DNA of 64,000 nt from Methylobacterium tardum (GTDB lineage Bacteria; Pseudomonadota; Alphaproteobacteria; Rhizobiales; Beijerinckiaceae): the NCBI RefSeq assembly GCF_023546765.1, contig NZ_CP097484.1, positions 2,326,001-2,390,000 of the forward strand. Direction: 5' to 3'. Made by a program: the position numbers and the translations under genes. Positions 21,671 to 30,670 of this stretch are shown piece by piece. The notes beneath the pieces are model-generated. The model made no database searches. It saw nothing but the letters and a program-made list of their open reading frames with translations, and had not been told where the DNA came from. Numbering within the stretch: position 1 is the stretch's first letter; the number at the start of each line of letters is the position of its first letter.

Positions 21671-22972
21671 CTACTCCGCGGCCATCGGCACAGGCTCGCT
21701 GTGCGGGTTGGCGGTGTAGCGGTCGATGCGCTTCTCGATCTCGGGGCGGAAGTGCCGGATCAGGCCCTGGATCGGCCAGGCCGCCGCGTCGCCGAGCGCG
21801 CAGATCGTGTGACCCTCGATCTGCTTGGTCACCTCGAACAGCATATCGATCTCGCGCTTCTGCGCACGGCCCTCGGTCATGCGCTGCATGACGCGCCACA
21901 TCCAGCCGGTGCCCTCGCGACAGGGCGTGCACTGGCCGCAAGACTCGTGCTTGTAGAAGTACGAGATGCGGGTGATCGCCGCGACGATGTCGGTCGACTT
22001 GTCGAGCACGATCACGGCCGCGGTGCCCAGGCCCGAGCCGAGGTTGCGCAGGGTGTCGAAATCCATCTTGGCGTCGATGATCTGCTCGCCCGGCACCAGC
22101 GGCACCGAGGAGCCGCCAGGGATCGAGCACAGGAGGTTGTCCCAGCCGCCGCGCATGCCGCCGCAATGGCGGTCGATGAGTTCGCGGAAGGTGATGCCCA
22201 TCTCCTCCTCGACGTTGCACGGCTTGTTGACGTGGCCGGAGACGCAGAAGAGCTTGGTGCCGGTGTTGTTCTTGCCGCCGAGCCCGGCGAACCACGCGCC
22301 GCCCCGGCGCAGGATCGTGCCGGCGACCGCGATCGATTCGACGTTGTTCACCGTGGTGGGGCAGCCGTAGAGGCCCATATTGGCCGGGAATGGCGGCTTG
22401 AGCCGCGGCATCCCCTTCTTGCCCTCCAGGCTCTCGATGAGGGCCGTCTCCTCGCCGCAGATATAGGCGCCAGCGCCGTGGTGAACGTAGATGTCGAACG
22501 GGTAGTCGTGGACGTTCGACTGGCCGACAAGGCGGGCCGCGTAGGCCTCATCCACCGCCTTCTGGAGCGCGTGCTTCTCGGCGACGTACTCGCCGCGGAT
22601 GTAGACGTAGCAGGCATGCGCGTTCATCGCGAAGCAGGCCAGCATGCAGCCCTCGATCAGGAGATGCGGGTCGTGCCGCATAATCTCCCGGTCCTTGCAG
22701 GTGCCCGGCTCCGACTCGTCGGCGTTGACCACGAGGTAGTGCGGACGCCCGTCCGACTTCTTGGGCATGAACGACCACTTGAGGCCGGTCGGGAAGCCCG
22801 CACCGCCGCGGCCGCGGAGCCCCGAGGCCTTCATCTCCTCGATGATCCAGTCACGGCCCTGCTCCAGCAGGAACTTGGTCCCGTCCCAGGCGCCACGCTT
22901 CTTGGCGGCCTCGAGGCCCGGTGACTGGAGCCCGTACAGGTTGGTGAAGATGCGATCCTGATCCGACAGCAT
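21671..22972 (-). CDS. nuoF: NADH-quinone oxidoreductase subunit F
   Basis: NADH- and FMN-binding subunit with cluster N3. The 433-residue protein shows the nucleotide-binding [20 protein letters not shown], the FMN region [20 protein letters not shown] and the 4Fe-4S motif [15 protein letters not shown]. It starts 9 bases after the nuoE stop. Length is normal. Confidence 0.97.
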   Translation of the reverse strand: MLSDQDRIFTNLYGLQSPGLEAAKKRGAWDGTKFLLEQGRDWIIEEMKASGLRGRGGAGFPTGLKWSFMPKKSDGRPHYLVVNADESEPGTCKDREIMRHDPHLLIEGCMLACFAMNAHACYVYIRGEYVAEKHALQKAVDEAYAARLVGQSNVHDYPFDIYVHHGAGAYICGEETALIESLEGKKGMPRLKPPFPANMGLYGCPTTVNNVESIAVAGTILRRGGAWFAGLGGKNNTGTKLFCVSGHVNKPCNVEEEMGITFRELIDRHCGGMRGGWDNLLCSIPGGSSVPLVPGEQIIDAKMDFDTLRNLGSGLGTAAVIVLDKSTDIVAAITRISYFYKHESCGQCTPCREGTGWMWRVMQRMTEGRAQKREIDMLFEVTKQIEGHTICALGDAAAWPIQGLIRHFRPEIEKRIDRYTANPHSEPVPMAAE

Positions 22973-22981
22973 GTCAGGTCC

Positions 22982-24342
22982 TCACTGAGCCGGCGCCGAC
23001 AGGGCCTTGGCCTGCCCCACCCAGTTCTCCCGGTCGATGCGACCCGGGAACGCGAGGTAGGTGCCGACCCAGGTGATCTCGTCGCGGGACCAGGCGGCGA
23101 TCTGGTCGAAATGGTAGATGCCGAGCCCGTTCAGGCGCTGGCTGTTGCCCGGGCCGATGCCCCTGATACGCGTCAGGTCGTCCGGCTGCCCGGCGCGCGC
23201 CGCGTCCAGTCCGGCGGGGCGCTTGCCGACCGCGTCGGCCTTCTGCTCGGGGCTTGCATCCTTCGGCAGGGCCGCGAGCGCACCGGCGACGCGCGCCTCC
23301 TCGGCCTCGGCGGCGACCTCGCCCTCGTTGGCGCCGGAGCCCTCGGGCTGCTGCGGAACCGCGTCGCGGGCCGGCGTTTCCTGATGGCCCTGCTCGCCGG
23401 CGGCGGGCTCGCCCTCGGCGACGCGCTTGGCCGTCGAGTCGAGCACGTCCGCGTCGCCCTGGCGCGCGGCGCCGTGCTTGGCGGTGGAGCGGCCGCGCTC
23501 GGCCGCGTCGGCGCGATCCTCGGGCTTGACCGGCGTCTCGCCGTCGGCGGCGCGCTGCGCCGGCGCATCGGTGACCGTGCGCTCCACCGGGCGACCGGCA
23601 TCGGGCCGCGCCGGCTTCGGGTTCTCCGCGGCCTGCTGTGTGCTGGACGCGGCTTCACCGGTCTTGGCGGCCGGCTCCTCGCTCTTGCCGGCCTCCTCGA
23701 AACGCTTCCGCCAAGCGCCCACGCGGGAGCCGTCGTAGAGCGTCGGATCGGTCAGCGTGTCGGCGCCACCGAGCGGCTCGGACGAGACGCGTCCGGTCTG
23801 CGAGCCGATCTTCACCGGCCGGCCGGCGGCAAGGTCGTCCATCAGCTGGCCGAGCGACTCGGGCGTCAGGTCCTCGTAGTAATCCTGGTTGATTTGCACC
23901 ATCGGAGCGTTGCAGCACGCGCCTAGGCACTCGACCTCGAGCCAGGAGAAGTTGCCGTCCGGCGTGACGTGGCCGGGCGCGCCGAGCCGTGCCTGGAGCA
24001 TCTCCTTCAGCCCGCGCGCGCCGCAGGAATCGCACGGCACCGTGCCGCAGACCTGGATCCAGAAGCGCCCGACCGGCTCGAGCGCGAACATCGTGTAGAA
24101 GGTCGCGACCTCCAGCACGCGGATGTTCGGCATGCCGAGTTCCGCTGCCACCGCCTCGATGGCCGCGCGCGGCAGCCAGCCGCCGTTCTGCTCCTGCGCC
24201 TTCCACAGGAGCGGGATCACCGCGGAGGCCTGCCGTCCTTCCGGTACTTGGCGATCTGGGTCTTCGCCCACTCGGCATTCTCGGGCGAGAACGCGAAGCT
24301 CTGGGGCTGCTCCGAGGCGGGGGCGAGTCTGCGGTTTGCCAT
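22982..24342 (-). CDS. nuoE: NADH-quinone oxidoreductase subunit E with long C-terminal extension, interrupted by an apparent 1-base deletion
   Basis: Subunit with the 2Fe-2S cluster N1a. The N-terminus MANRRLAPASEQPQSFAFSP then ENAEWAKTQIAKY is in one frame and the rest, from PEGRQASAVIPLLWKAQEQN on, is in another. Restoring one C at 24241-24243 (TACCGG to TACCCGG) joins them within the conserved KYPEGRQASAV motif. Cluster cysteines are in VCGTVPCDSCGARG and ECLGACCNAP. After about residue 215 comes a charged, low-complexity Ala/Glu/Pro-rich linker of about 150 residues. A terminal helix-hairpin-helix-like domain follows (DDLTRIRGIGPGNSQRLNGL to GYHFDQIAAW-type sequence). Such extended NuoE proteins are known in alphaproteobacteria. 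The repaired length is about 453 residues. Confidence 0.93.
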
Positions 24343-24352
24343 CGCTTCTGTC

Positions 24353-25543
24353 TTACCGATCCACTTCGCCGAACACGATGTCGAGCGTGCCGAGCACGCA
24401 GGACACGTCGGCTAAGAGGTGCCCGCGGCACATCCAGTCCATCGCCTGAAGATGCGCGAAGCCCGGCGCGCGGATCTTGCAGCGATACGGCTTGTTGGTC
24501 CCGTCCGACACCAGATAGACGCCGAACTCGCCTTTCGGCGCCTCGACCGCCGCGTAGACCTCGCCCTCGGGCACGTGGAAGCCCTCGGTGTAGAGCTTGA
24601 AGTGGTGGATGAGCGCCTCCATCGAGCGCTTCATCTCCCGGCGCGGCGGCGGCGCGAACTTGCCGTCGAGCGCCGCGATCGGCCCCTGGCCGGCGGGCTC
24701 GCGCAGCTTGGCGATGCACTGCTTCATGATGCGCACCGACTGGCGCATCTCCTCCATGCGGATCACTTGGCGATCGTAGGTGTCGCCGTTCTTCCCCACG
24801 GGAATGTCGAATTCCATCTCCTCGTAGCATTCGTAGGGCTGCGCCTTGCGCAGGTCCCACGGGATGCCGGAGCCGCGGACCATCACGCCCGAGAAGCCCC
24901 ACTCCATCGCCTCGTCCACCGACACGATGCCGATATCGACGTTGCGCTGCTTGAAGATCCGGTTGGCCATGACGAGGTCGTCGAGATCCTGGACGACCTG
25001 CAGGAACGGGTCGCAGAACGCGTCGATGTCGTCGATGAGCTTCGGCGGCAGGTCCTGGTGGACGCCGCCCGGCCGGAAGTAGTTGGCGTGGAGCCGGGCG
25101 CCGGAGGCCCGCTCGTAGAAGATCATCAGCTTCTCGCGCTCCTCGAAGCCCCAGAGCGGGGGCGTGAGGGCGCCGACATCCATCGCCTGCGTGGTGACGT
25201 TGAGCAGGTGCGACAGGAGCCGGCCGATCTCGCAGTAGAGCGTGCGGATCAGCTTGGCCCGGCGCGGCACCTCGATTCCGGCGAGCTTCTCGATCGCCAG
25301 GCAGAAGGCGTGCTCCTGGTTCATCGGCGACACGTAGTCGAGCCGGTCGAAGTAGGGCGTCGCCTGCAGGTAGGTCTTGTACTCGATCAGCTTCTCGGTG
25401 CCGCGGTGAAGCAGCCCGATATGCGGATCGACCCGCTCGACCACCTCGCCGTCGAGTTCCAGCACGAGGCGCAGCACGCCGTGCGCCGCCGGGTGCTGCG
25501 GGCCGAAGTTGATCGCGAAGTTTCGGATGTTGTGTTCGGTCAT
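24353..25543 (-). CDS. nuoD: NADH-quinone oxidoreductase subunit D
   Basis: 49-kDa-type subunit of complex I that helps form the quinone site. The 396-residue protein has the N-terminal [20 protein letters not shown] motif with the quinone-headgroup histidine, [20 protein letters not shown] and a C-terminus of the hydrogenase-large-subunit type ending [16 protein letters not shown]. It is separate from nuoC, as usual in alphaproteobacteria. The gap to nuoE is 10 bases. Confidence 0.97.
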   Translation of the reverse strand: MTEHNIRNFAINFGPQHPAAHGVLRLVLELDGEVVERVDPHIGLLHRGTEKLIEYKTYLQATPYFDRLDYVSPMNQEHAFCLAIEKLAGIEVPRRAKLIRTLYCEIGRLLSHLLNVTTQAMDVGALTPPLWGFEEREKLMIFYERASGARLHANYFRPGGVHQDLPPKLIDDIDAFCDPFLQVVQDLDDLVMANRIFKQRNVDIGIVSVDEAMEWGFSGVMVRGSGIPWDLRKAQPYECYEEMEFDIPVGKNGDTYDRQVIRMEEMRQSVRIMKQCIAKLREPAGQGPIAALDGKFAPPPRREMKRSMEALIHHFKLYTEGFHVPEGEVYAAVEAPKGEFGVYLVSDGTNKPYRCKIRAPGFAHLQAMDWMCRGHLLADVSCVLGTLDIVFGEVDR

Positions 25544-25558
25544 CGGACGGCCCCGTTC

Positions 25559-26206
25559 TCAGGCCGACTTCTTCTCGTCGCCCGGCAGCACGTAATCCGT
25601 GCCTTCCCAGGGCGAGAGGAAATCGAAGTTCCGGAATTCCTGCGTCAGCTTCACCGGCTCGTAGACGACCCGCGCCTGATCCTGGTCGTAGCGGACCTCG
25701 GCGAAGCCGGTGAGCGGGAAGTCCTTGCGCAGGGGATGCCCCTCGAACCCGTAATCGGTGAGCAGGCGGCGCAGGTCGGGATGGCCCGAGAACAGGATCC
25801 CGTAGAGGTCGTAGGTCTCGCGCTCGTACCAGTTCGCCGCCGGGAAGACCTCGATCACCGAGGGGACGGGCGTCACCTCGTCGGTCTGCACCTTCACGCG
25901 GATGCGCAGGTTATGGCGCAGCGACAGCAGGTGGTAGACCACGTCGAACCGCTTCTCGCGCTGCGGGTAGTCCACGCCGCAAATGTCGATGAAGTTGCGG
26001 AACGCGCAGGCCGGATCGTCGCGCAGGTAGGTGAGCGCGTAGACGATGTCGGACGCCTGGATCACCAGCGTCAGCTCGCCGAACGCGGTGGTGTGCGACA
26101 CCACCGCCGGCCCCAGGGCGCCGACGACGCGCTCGGCCATGGCCGCGACCGCGTCCTCGCCGTAGACCGGCTGGGTGTGGGGGAGGATCGAGATGCCGTT
26201 CGTCAT
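25559..26206 (-). CDS. nuoC: NADH-quinone oxidoreductase subunit C
   Basis: 30-kDa-type structural subunit of the peripheral arm. The 215-residue protein carries the family signature [20 protein letters not shown] followed by [20 protein letters not shown]. It starts 9 bases after nuoB. Nothing unusual. Confidence 0.97.
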   Translation of the reverse strand: MTNGISILPHTQPVYGEDAVAAMAERVVGALGPAVVSHTTAFGELTLVIQASDIVYALTYLRDDPACAFRNFIDICGVDYPQREKRFDVVYHLLSLRHNLRIRVKVQTDEVTPVPSVIEVFPAANWYERETYDLYGILFSGHPDLRRLLTDYGFEGHPLRKDFPLTGFAEVRYDQDQARVVYEPVKLTQEFRNFDFLSPWEGTDYVLPGDEKKSA

Positions 26207-26215
26207 GGCCGCTCC

Positions 26216-26803
26216 TCAGCGCTCGATCGTGCCGGTCCGGCGGATCTTCTTCTGCAGCAGCAGCACACCGTAGAGCAGCGCCTCCGCGGTGGGCGGGCAG
26301 CCGGGCACGTAGATGTCCACCGGCACCACCCGGTCGCAGCCGCGCACGACAGAGTAGGAATAGTGATAGTAGCCGCCGCCGTTGGCGCAGGAGCCCATCG
26401 AGATGACGTAGCGGGGCTCCGGCATCTGGTCGTAGACCTTGCGCAGCGCCGGGGCCATCTTGTTGGTCAGGGTGCCGGCGACGATCATCACGTCGGACTG
26501 ACGCGGCGAGCCGCGGGGCGCGAAGCCGAATCGCTCGCAATCGTAGCGCGGCATCGACATCTGCATCATCTCGACCGCGCAGCAGGCGAGACCGAAGGTC
26601 ATCCACATCAGCGAGCCCGTGCGGGCCCAGTTGATCAGCTCGTCCGTGGTGGTGAGCAGGAAGCCCCGATCGGCCAGCTCGTCGCTGATCGACAGGAAGG
26701 TCGGGTCGTCCGCGCCGATCGGGCGGCCGGTGTTGGGATCGATGATCCCCTTCGGCTGGGGCGCGATCGCGGGAGCGCGATTGGTATCGGTGATCAGGGC
26801 CAT
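26216..26803 (-). CDS. nuoB: NADH-quinone oxidoreductase subunit B
   Basis: Carries cluster N2, the last iron-sulfur centre before quinone. The 195-residue protein has the tandem cysteines in [12 protein letters not shown], plus [20 protein letters not shown] and [15 protein letters not shown]. The N-terminal 20 residues are proline- and alanine-rich and poorly conserved. It lies 42 bases after nuoA. Confidence 0.97.
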   Translation of the reverse strand: MALITDTNRAPAIAPQPKGIIDPNTGRPIGADDPTFLSISDELADRGFLLTTTDELINWARTGSLMWMTFGLACCAVEMMQMSMPRYDCERFGFAPRGSPRQSDVMIVAGTLTNKMAPALRKVYDQMPEPRYVISMGSCANGGGYYHYSYSVVRGCDRVVPVDIYVPGCPPTAEALLYGVLLLQKKIRRTGTIER

Positions 26804-26845
26804 CGGCGACTCAAGAATTCTGTGCGGGCAGCGAGCGGCGAGATC

Positions 26846-27211
26846 TCAGTCCCATTCGAGGGCGCCCTTGCGCCACTCGTAGACGAAGCCGACGGTCAGC
26901 ACGCCCAGGAAGACGATCATCGACCAGAAGCCGAACCAGCCCAGATCCCCGAAGGTGATCGCCCAGGGAAACAGGAACGCGACCTCAAGGTCGAAGATGA
27001 TGAACAGAATGGCGACGAGGTAGAAGCGCACGTCGAACTTCATGCGGGCGTCGTCGAACGCGTTGAAGCCGCACTCGTAGGCCGACAGCTTCTCCGGGTC
27101 GGGGCTTTTGAACGCCACGAGGAACGGTACGACCAGCAGAGCTGTGGCGATGAACAGCGCCACGCCGATGAACACGATGAGCGGCAGGTAATCCGCCAAC
27201 AATCCGGTCAT
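26846..27211 (-). CDS. nuoA: NADH-quinone oxidoreductase subunit A
   Basis: First gene of the nuo operon and a three-helix membrane subunit. The 121-residue protein shows [20 protein letters not shown] then [20 protein letters not shown], the family hallmark, including the loop cysteine near the quinone channel. The operon promoter should lie in the 327-base gap to the divergent tRNA-Asp gene. Confidence 0.97.
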   Translation of the reverse strand: MTGLLADYLPLIVFIGVALFIATALLVVPFLVAFKSPDPEKLSAYECGFNAFDDARMKFDVRFYLVAILFIIFDLEVAFLFPWAITFGDLGWFGFWSMIVFLGVLTVGFVYEWRKGALEWD

Positions 27212-27538
27212 GCCAGGGCCTCGCGAGACGTAGGAAACCGCGGTGCGACGCCGACCCGGACTCGCCCGTGGAATTGTTCTTATGCCAGGATGCGCGCGGC
27301 CGGAGGCTTAGTCGAGCCGCCGGCCCGTGACAATGGCTTGTCGCGTCGCACAAAGCGCGCTGTCAGTGCTCCCCTGAAATGGGAATAGGCGGCATGCCTG
27401 CAACACGACGGAAGCGCGCAGGTGCCGCGTGTCGCGGGTCAGCCGAATCCGGCGCGGATGCGCTTGACAGGTCCCGAAGCGCCCCATAAACCCCGCCCCG
27501 TCGCCGGGCGAAACGCCCCTTCGAGGCGACCACGCCGT
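27212..27538. other. Divergent intergenic region between nuoA and tRNA-Asp
   Basis: This gap must hold the nuo operon promoter (minus strand) and the tRNA promoter (plus strand). Only the tRNA promoter is clear by eye. I see no protein gene; the open frames here are antisense to the tRNA or lack ribosome sites. Confidence 0.5.
27464..27490 (+). promoter_or_regulatory. Sigma-70 promoter for tRNA-Asp
   Basis: A perfect TTGACA (27464-27469) is followed after 15 bases by CATAAA (27485-27490). The predicted start is about 42 bases before the mature tRNA 5' end. Confidence 0.6.
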
Positions 27539-27615
27539 GCGGGCGTAGCTCAGTTGGTTAGAGTGCCGGCCTGTCACGCCGGAGGTCGCGGGTTCGAGCC
27601 CCGTCGCCCGCGCCA
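27539..27615 (+). tRNA. tRNA-Asp (anticodon GUC)
   Basis: Acceptor arms GCGGGCG and CGCCCGC pair perfectly, followed by discriminator G and an encoded CCA. The D arm holds GCTCAGTTGGTTAGAG, the anticodon loop CTGTCAC gives GTC at 27573-27575, and the T arm has GGTTCGAGCC. All tRNA features are present, so confidence is high. Confidence 0.98.
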
Positions 27616-27713
27616 CGTCCCCTTCTTCCTTCAAGCCAGATTCGGTCCCCGACCTGCAGGCATCGCTGCGTCCGGCTTTCCGGTGCCGCGAAGTGCCATG
27701 CCGGTGGGCCGAT

Positions 27714-28622
27714 CTACGCGGCCTGCGCTGGCGGCGCCGTTCCCGGCCGCGACGCTCCGTCGGATCCGGACCGTCGCCCGCCCCGCAGGCTCAGCGCGAT
27801 GCCCATCAGGATGAGCCCGCCCCCGGCCAGGATGTCGGCGCTCAGCGGCTCGCCCAGCACGACATGCGTGCTCAGGATTCCCGCCACCGGCACCAGCAGG
27901 GCGAAGGGCGTGACGGTGGCCGCGGGGTAGCGGGTCAGGAGCCGGTTCCAGAGACCGAAGGCGAGGAGCGTCGTCGGGTAGGCCTGGAAGACGACGGATC
28001 CGATCGCCGCCCAGCTTGGGTGCGTCAGCGCCGTGAGGGCGGCGGGCCCTTCCACGATCAGCGACAGGATGAAGAGCGGCGGCGCGGTGGCGAGGCTGCC
28101 CCAGACCATCAGCGCCAGCATGTCGACCCGGCCGATCCGCTTCACGATGATGTTCGCGCTGGCCCAGCCCAGGGCCGCGCCGACGACCATCAGCAATGGC
28201 CCCAGCGGGGCGGCTCCGCCCCGCCCGAGCGCGACCGCGACGACGCCGAGGAGCGCGACCGCGCCGCCCAGCACCTGAAGGACCCGCGGGCGCTCCTCCA
28301 GCACGGCCCAGGCGAGCGCCACGGTGAACGGCGCCTGGATCTGGATCAGCAGTGACGACAGGCCGGCCGGCATCCCGAGCCGGATCCCGCTCAGCAGCAG
28401 CCCGAACTGGCCGATGCCGAGGGCAAGCCCGAACGCCGCCACCAGCACGCCGGGCGCGCGGGGCGGCCGGATCACAAAAGCCGCCGGCACCGCCGCGAAG
28501 GCGAAGCGCAGGGCGCACAGCATCAGCGGCGGGACCGTTTCCAGGCCGGCCTTGATGGCCACGAAGGCCAGCCCGAGGATCGTAACCACCAAGAGGGCGG
28601 CCAGCACGTCGCGCAGCGTCAT
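27714..28622 (-). CDS. EamA/DMT-family transporter
   Basis: Inner-membrane permease of the drug/metabolite transporter superfamily, probably an exporter of amino acids or related metabolites. The 302-residue protein has ten predicted helices in two EamA repeats; the first includes ALRFAFAAVPAAFVIRPPRA and the second the AYPTTLLAFGLWNRLLTRYP segment with LVPVAGILSTHVVLGEPLS. This is close to the EamA/YdeD style of O-acetylserine/cysteine exporters, but the substrate cannot be assigned. The C-terminus is a short basic, then Pro/Ala-rich tail. It faces tRNA-Asp and lies downstream of the DUF1127 gene on the same strand with a 29-base gap. Confidence 0.85.
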   Translation of the reverse strand: MTLRDVLAALLVVTILGLAFVAIKAGLETVPPLMLCALRFAFAAVPAAFVIRPPRAPGVLVAAFGLALGIGQFGLLLSGIRLGMPAGLSSLLIQIQAPFTVALAWAVLEERPRVLQVLGGAVALLGVVAVALGRGGAAPLGPLLMVVGAALGWASANIIVKRIGRVDMLALMVWGSLATAPPLFILSLIVEGPAALTALTHPSWAAIGSVVFQAYPTTLLAFGLWNRLLTRYPAATVTPFALLVPVAGILSTHVVLGEPLSADILAGGGLILMGIALSLRGGRRSGSDGASRPGTAPPAQAA

Positions 28623-28651
28623 GGGCGGATCTTACGATCCCGCCCGCGCAG

Positions 28652-28942
28652 TCACCACCGGCGCGCCGCCCGCGCCGTCCGGCGCTCGTCGCGGCGGCCG
28701 ACGAGCAGGTGAATGGCATCGCTGGCGCCCGGCGCGCAGGCATCCGCCACGTCCTGGGGCGTCAGCCCGATATCCTTCAGTTCGCGCTCCGACAGCGTCG
28801 AGAGTCGCTGCAGGACGCGGCGGTTCATGGCCGCGCGGGACAGGCCGGCCCGCACCTCGGCCGCCCATGCGGCGAACAGCGTGGCCGCGCGGGTAATCCA
28901 CGAGGTCTGCGCCTTGGCAGTCTCGGATAGGCACTGGTCCAT
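28652..28942 (-). CDS. DUF1127 (YjiS-like) domain protein
   Basis: A 96-residue protein with the DUF1127 core MNRRVLQRLSTLSERELKDI followed by GLTPQDVADACAP. DUF1127 proteins are small and arginine-rich, often stress- or phosphate-linked, and some bind RNA; this is family knowledge. The N-terminal 35 residues include a tryptophan- and alanine-rich helix. It is divergent from a MocR regulator across 113 bases and could be its target (inference). The ATG follows a GGAGGGGAT-type ribosome site. Confidence 0.8.
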   Translation of the reverse strand: MDQCLSETAKAQTSWITRAATLFAAWAAEVRAGLSRAAMNRRVLQRLSTLSERELKDIGLTPQDVADACAPGASDAIHLLVGRRDERRTARAARRW

Positions 28943-29014
28943 GATCCCCTCCTCCGTCTCTCTGGGGCCGGGCGATCCTGGCTGTCCGGGGCTGGCGGCG
29001 ACAGGAACACTTCG

Positions 29015-29055
29015 GTACGGTTTGGAAGAATTGTCCGGACGAATGAGCAGTACGG
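29015..29055 (+). promoter_or_regulatory. Possible MocR operator in the divergent promoter
   Basis: GTACGG occurs twice as direct repeats (29015-29020 and 29050-29055), 35 bases apart, with the palindrome GTCCGGAC (29033-29040) between. MocR proteins commonly bind paired direct repeats near divergent promoters. The second repeat abuts the regulator's own ATG, which has no clear ribosome site and may be nearly leaderless. Confidence 0.28.
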
Positions 29056-30447
29056 ATGCCGATCGCAGTCAGAAGTCCCGGGACCCGAGTCGAGGCCGTG
29101 ATCGGCGAGATCCGCGAGCGGATCGCGGCGCGGCGGCTCGTCCCAGGCGTGCGGATCCCGTCGGTGCGCGCTTTCGCGGACACGATGGGGGTGTCGAAAT
29201 CGACCGTCGTGGAGGCCTACGAGCGGCTCGCCGCCGAGGGCGCCGTGGTGGCCCGGCCGGGCTCCGGCTTCTACGTCGCCGGCAAGACGCGGCCGCTCTC
29301 GCTGCAAGCGATGGGGCCGCGGCTCGACCGGATCGTCGATCCGCTCTGGATCACCCGGCAGGCGCAGCAGGCCGGGTCCGACCAGCTCAAGCCGGGCGCG
29401 GGCTGGCTGCCCGATTCCTGGTTGCCCCACGAGGCGATCCGGCGGGGCCTGCGCCGGGTGGCCCGGGCCGATCTGGCCGAGATGACCAATTACGACCGGC
29501 CGCTCGGCTATGAGCCCCTGCGCAACCAGATCGCCCGCAAGGTCGGCGAGAAGGGCGTCGGCGCCGAGCCCGACCAGATCGTGCTGGTCGAATCGGCCAC
29601 CCAGGCGCTCGATCTCGTCTGCCGCTTCCTGCTCCAGCCGGGCGACACCGTGCTGGTGGACGATCCCTGCTACTTCAACTTCCTGGCGCTGCTGCGCGCG
29701 CAGCGGGTCGCGGTGGTCGGGGTGCCGATGACGCCGGAGGGCCCGGACCTGCGGGCGCTCGCGATCCTGCTGGAGCGGCACCGGCCGCGCTTCTACCTGA
29801 CCAATGCGGCGCTGCAGAACCCGACCGGGGCGAGCCTCGCGCCGAACGTGGCGCACCGGCTCCTGAAGCTGTGCGAGGCGCACGACACGCTCATCGTCGA
29901 GGACGAGATCTTCGGCGACCTCGAACCCGAGGCGGCGCCGCGGCTCGCCGGGTTTGACGGGCTGGAGCGGGTGATCCAGATCGGCAGCTTCTCCAAGACC
30001 CTCTCGGCCGCCGCCCGCTGCGGCTGGATCGCGCTCCGGGCCGACTGGGTCGAGCCGCTGGTCGATCTCAAGCTGGCGCTGAGCCTCGGCAACGGCCATG
30101 TCACGGCGGCGCTGGTGCACACGCTGATCAGCGAGGGTGCCTATCGGCGCCACCTCGCCGAAACCCGCCGCCGCATCGCCGGGGCGATGGTGCAGGCCTC
30201 CGCGGAATTGCGCGCCTGCGGCCTGGAGCCCTGGTCGCAGCCCAGGGGCGGGTTCTTCCTGTGGATGCGCCTGCCGGACGGGCGCGACGGGGCCGACGTC
30301 GCCCGCCGGGCGCTCGCCCGCGGCATGGTGCTGGCGCCGGGCACCTCGTTCAGCCTGTCGGATGCCTGGAACGGCTACATGCGCTTCAACGTCGCCCACT
30401 GCATCGACCCGCGCATCCGCCCGATCCTGCGGGAGGCACTGGGCTGA
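29056..30447 (+). CDS. MocR/PdxR-family transcriptional regulator (GntR HTH fused to PLP aminotransferase-like domain)
   Basis: Transcription factor with an N-terminal GntR winged helix (about residues 9-77; RIPSVRAFADTMGVSKSTVV followed by EAYERLAAEGAVVARPGSGF) and a fold-type I aminotransferase-like domain. The PLP lysine is K314 in GSFSKTLSAAARCGWI. Members sense PLP or amino-compound ligands; known relatives are PdxR, GabR and TauR. Length 463 is typical. No pdxST, gab or tau gene is adjacent, so the regulon is not evident. The closest candidate targets are the divergent DUF1127 and EamA genes, and the EamA permease would suit a regulator that senses an amino compound. Confidence 0.9.
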   Translation: MPIAVRSPGTRVEAVIGEIRERIAARRLVPGVRIPSVRAFADTMGVSKSTVVEAYERLAAEGAVVARPGSGFYVAGKTRPLSLQAMGPRLDRIVDPLWITRQAQQAGSDQLKPGAGWLPDSWLPHEAIRRGLRRVARADLAEMTNYDRPLGYEPLRNQIARKVGEKGVGAEPDQIVLVESATQALDLVCRFLLQPGDTVLVDDPCYFNFLALLRAQRVAVVGVPMTPEGPDLRALAILLERHRPRFYLTNAALQNPTGASLAPNVAHRLLKLCEAHDTLIVEDEIFGDLEPEAAPRLAGFDGLERVIQIGSFSKTLSAAARCGWIALRADWVEPLVDLKLALSLGNGHVTAALVHTLISEGAYRRHLAETRRRIAGAMVQASAELRACGLEPWSQPRGGFFLWMRLPDGRDGADVARRALARGMVLAPGTSFSLSDAWNGYMRFNVAHCIDPRIRPILREALG

Positions 30448-30507
30448 CCAAAGGGGTTCCTGAGCGGAGGCTCGGACCAGGCCTTTGCCCGGGCCGCTTC
30501 GAGGACA

Positions 30508-30621
30508 CGTCATCCCGGGGCCGCGCAGCGGAGCCCGGGATCCAGAACCATCGTGGAGCCCAGGATGTGCGCCGTCGGCGGCTCTGGGTCCCGGGCTCGC
30601 CTTCGGCGCCCCGGGACGACG
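30508..30621. repeat. Dispersed palindromic intergenic repeat, family B
   Basis: It begins CGTCATCCCGGGGC and ends GCCCCGGGACGACG. Internal arms include GAGCCCGGGATCC and GGGTCCCGGGCTC, so it folds as nested hairpins. It fills the gap between the convergent MocR regulator and sensor kinase genes. Only one copy is visible in this window. Confidence 0.75.
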
Positions 30622-30670
30622 GGGTGGAGGCTCGAGCGTCCGGCATACGCGGGATCCGGGTTGTTCCGGA

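Noticed and set aside
24419..27388. 989-codon plus-strand open frame opposite nuoD-nuoA
   Set aside because: It spans four real genes antisense and has no recognisable domain; it exists because stop codons are rare in this GC-rich sequence.
27308..27634. Minus-strand frame containing ATGLEPATSGVTGRHSNQLS
   Set aside because: This is the well-known spurious protein made by translating the complement of a tRNA gene, here tRNA-Asp.
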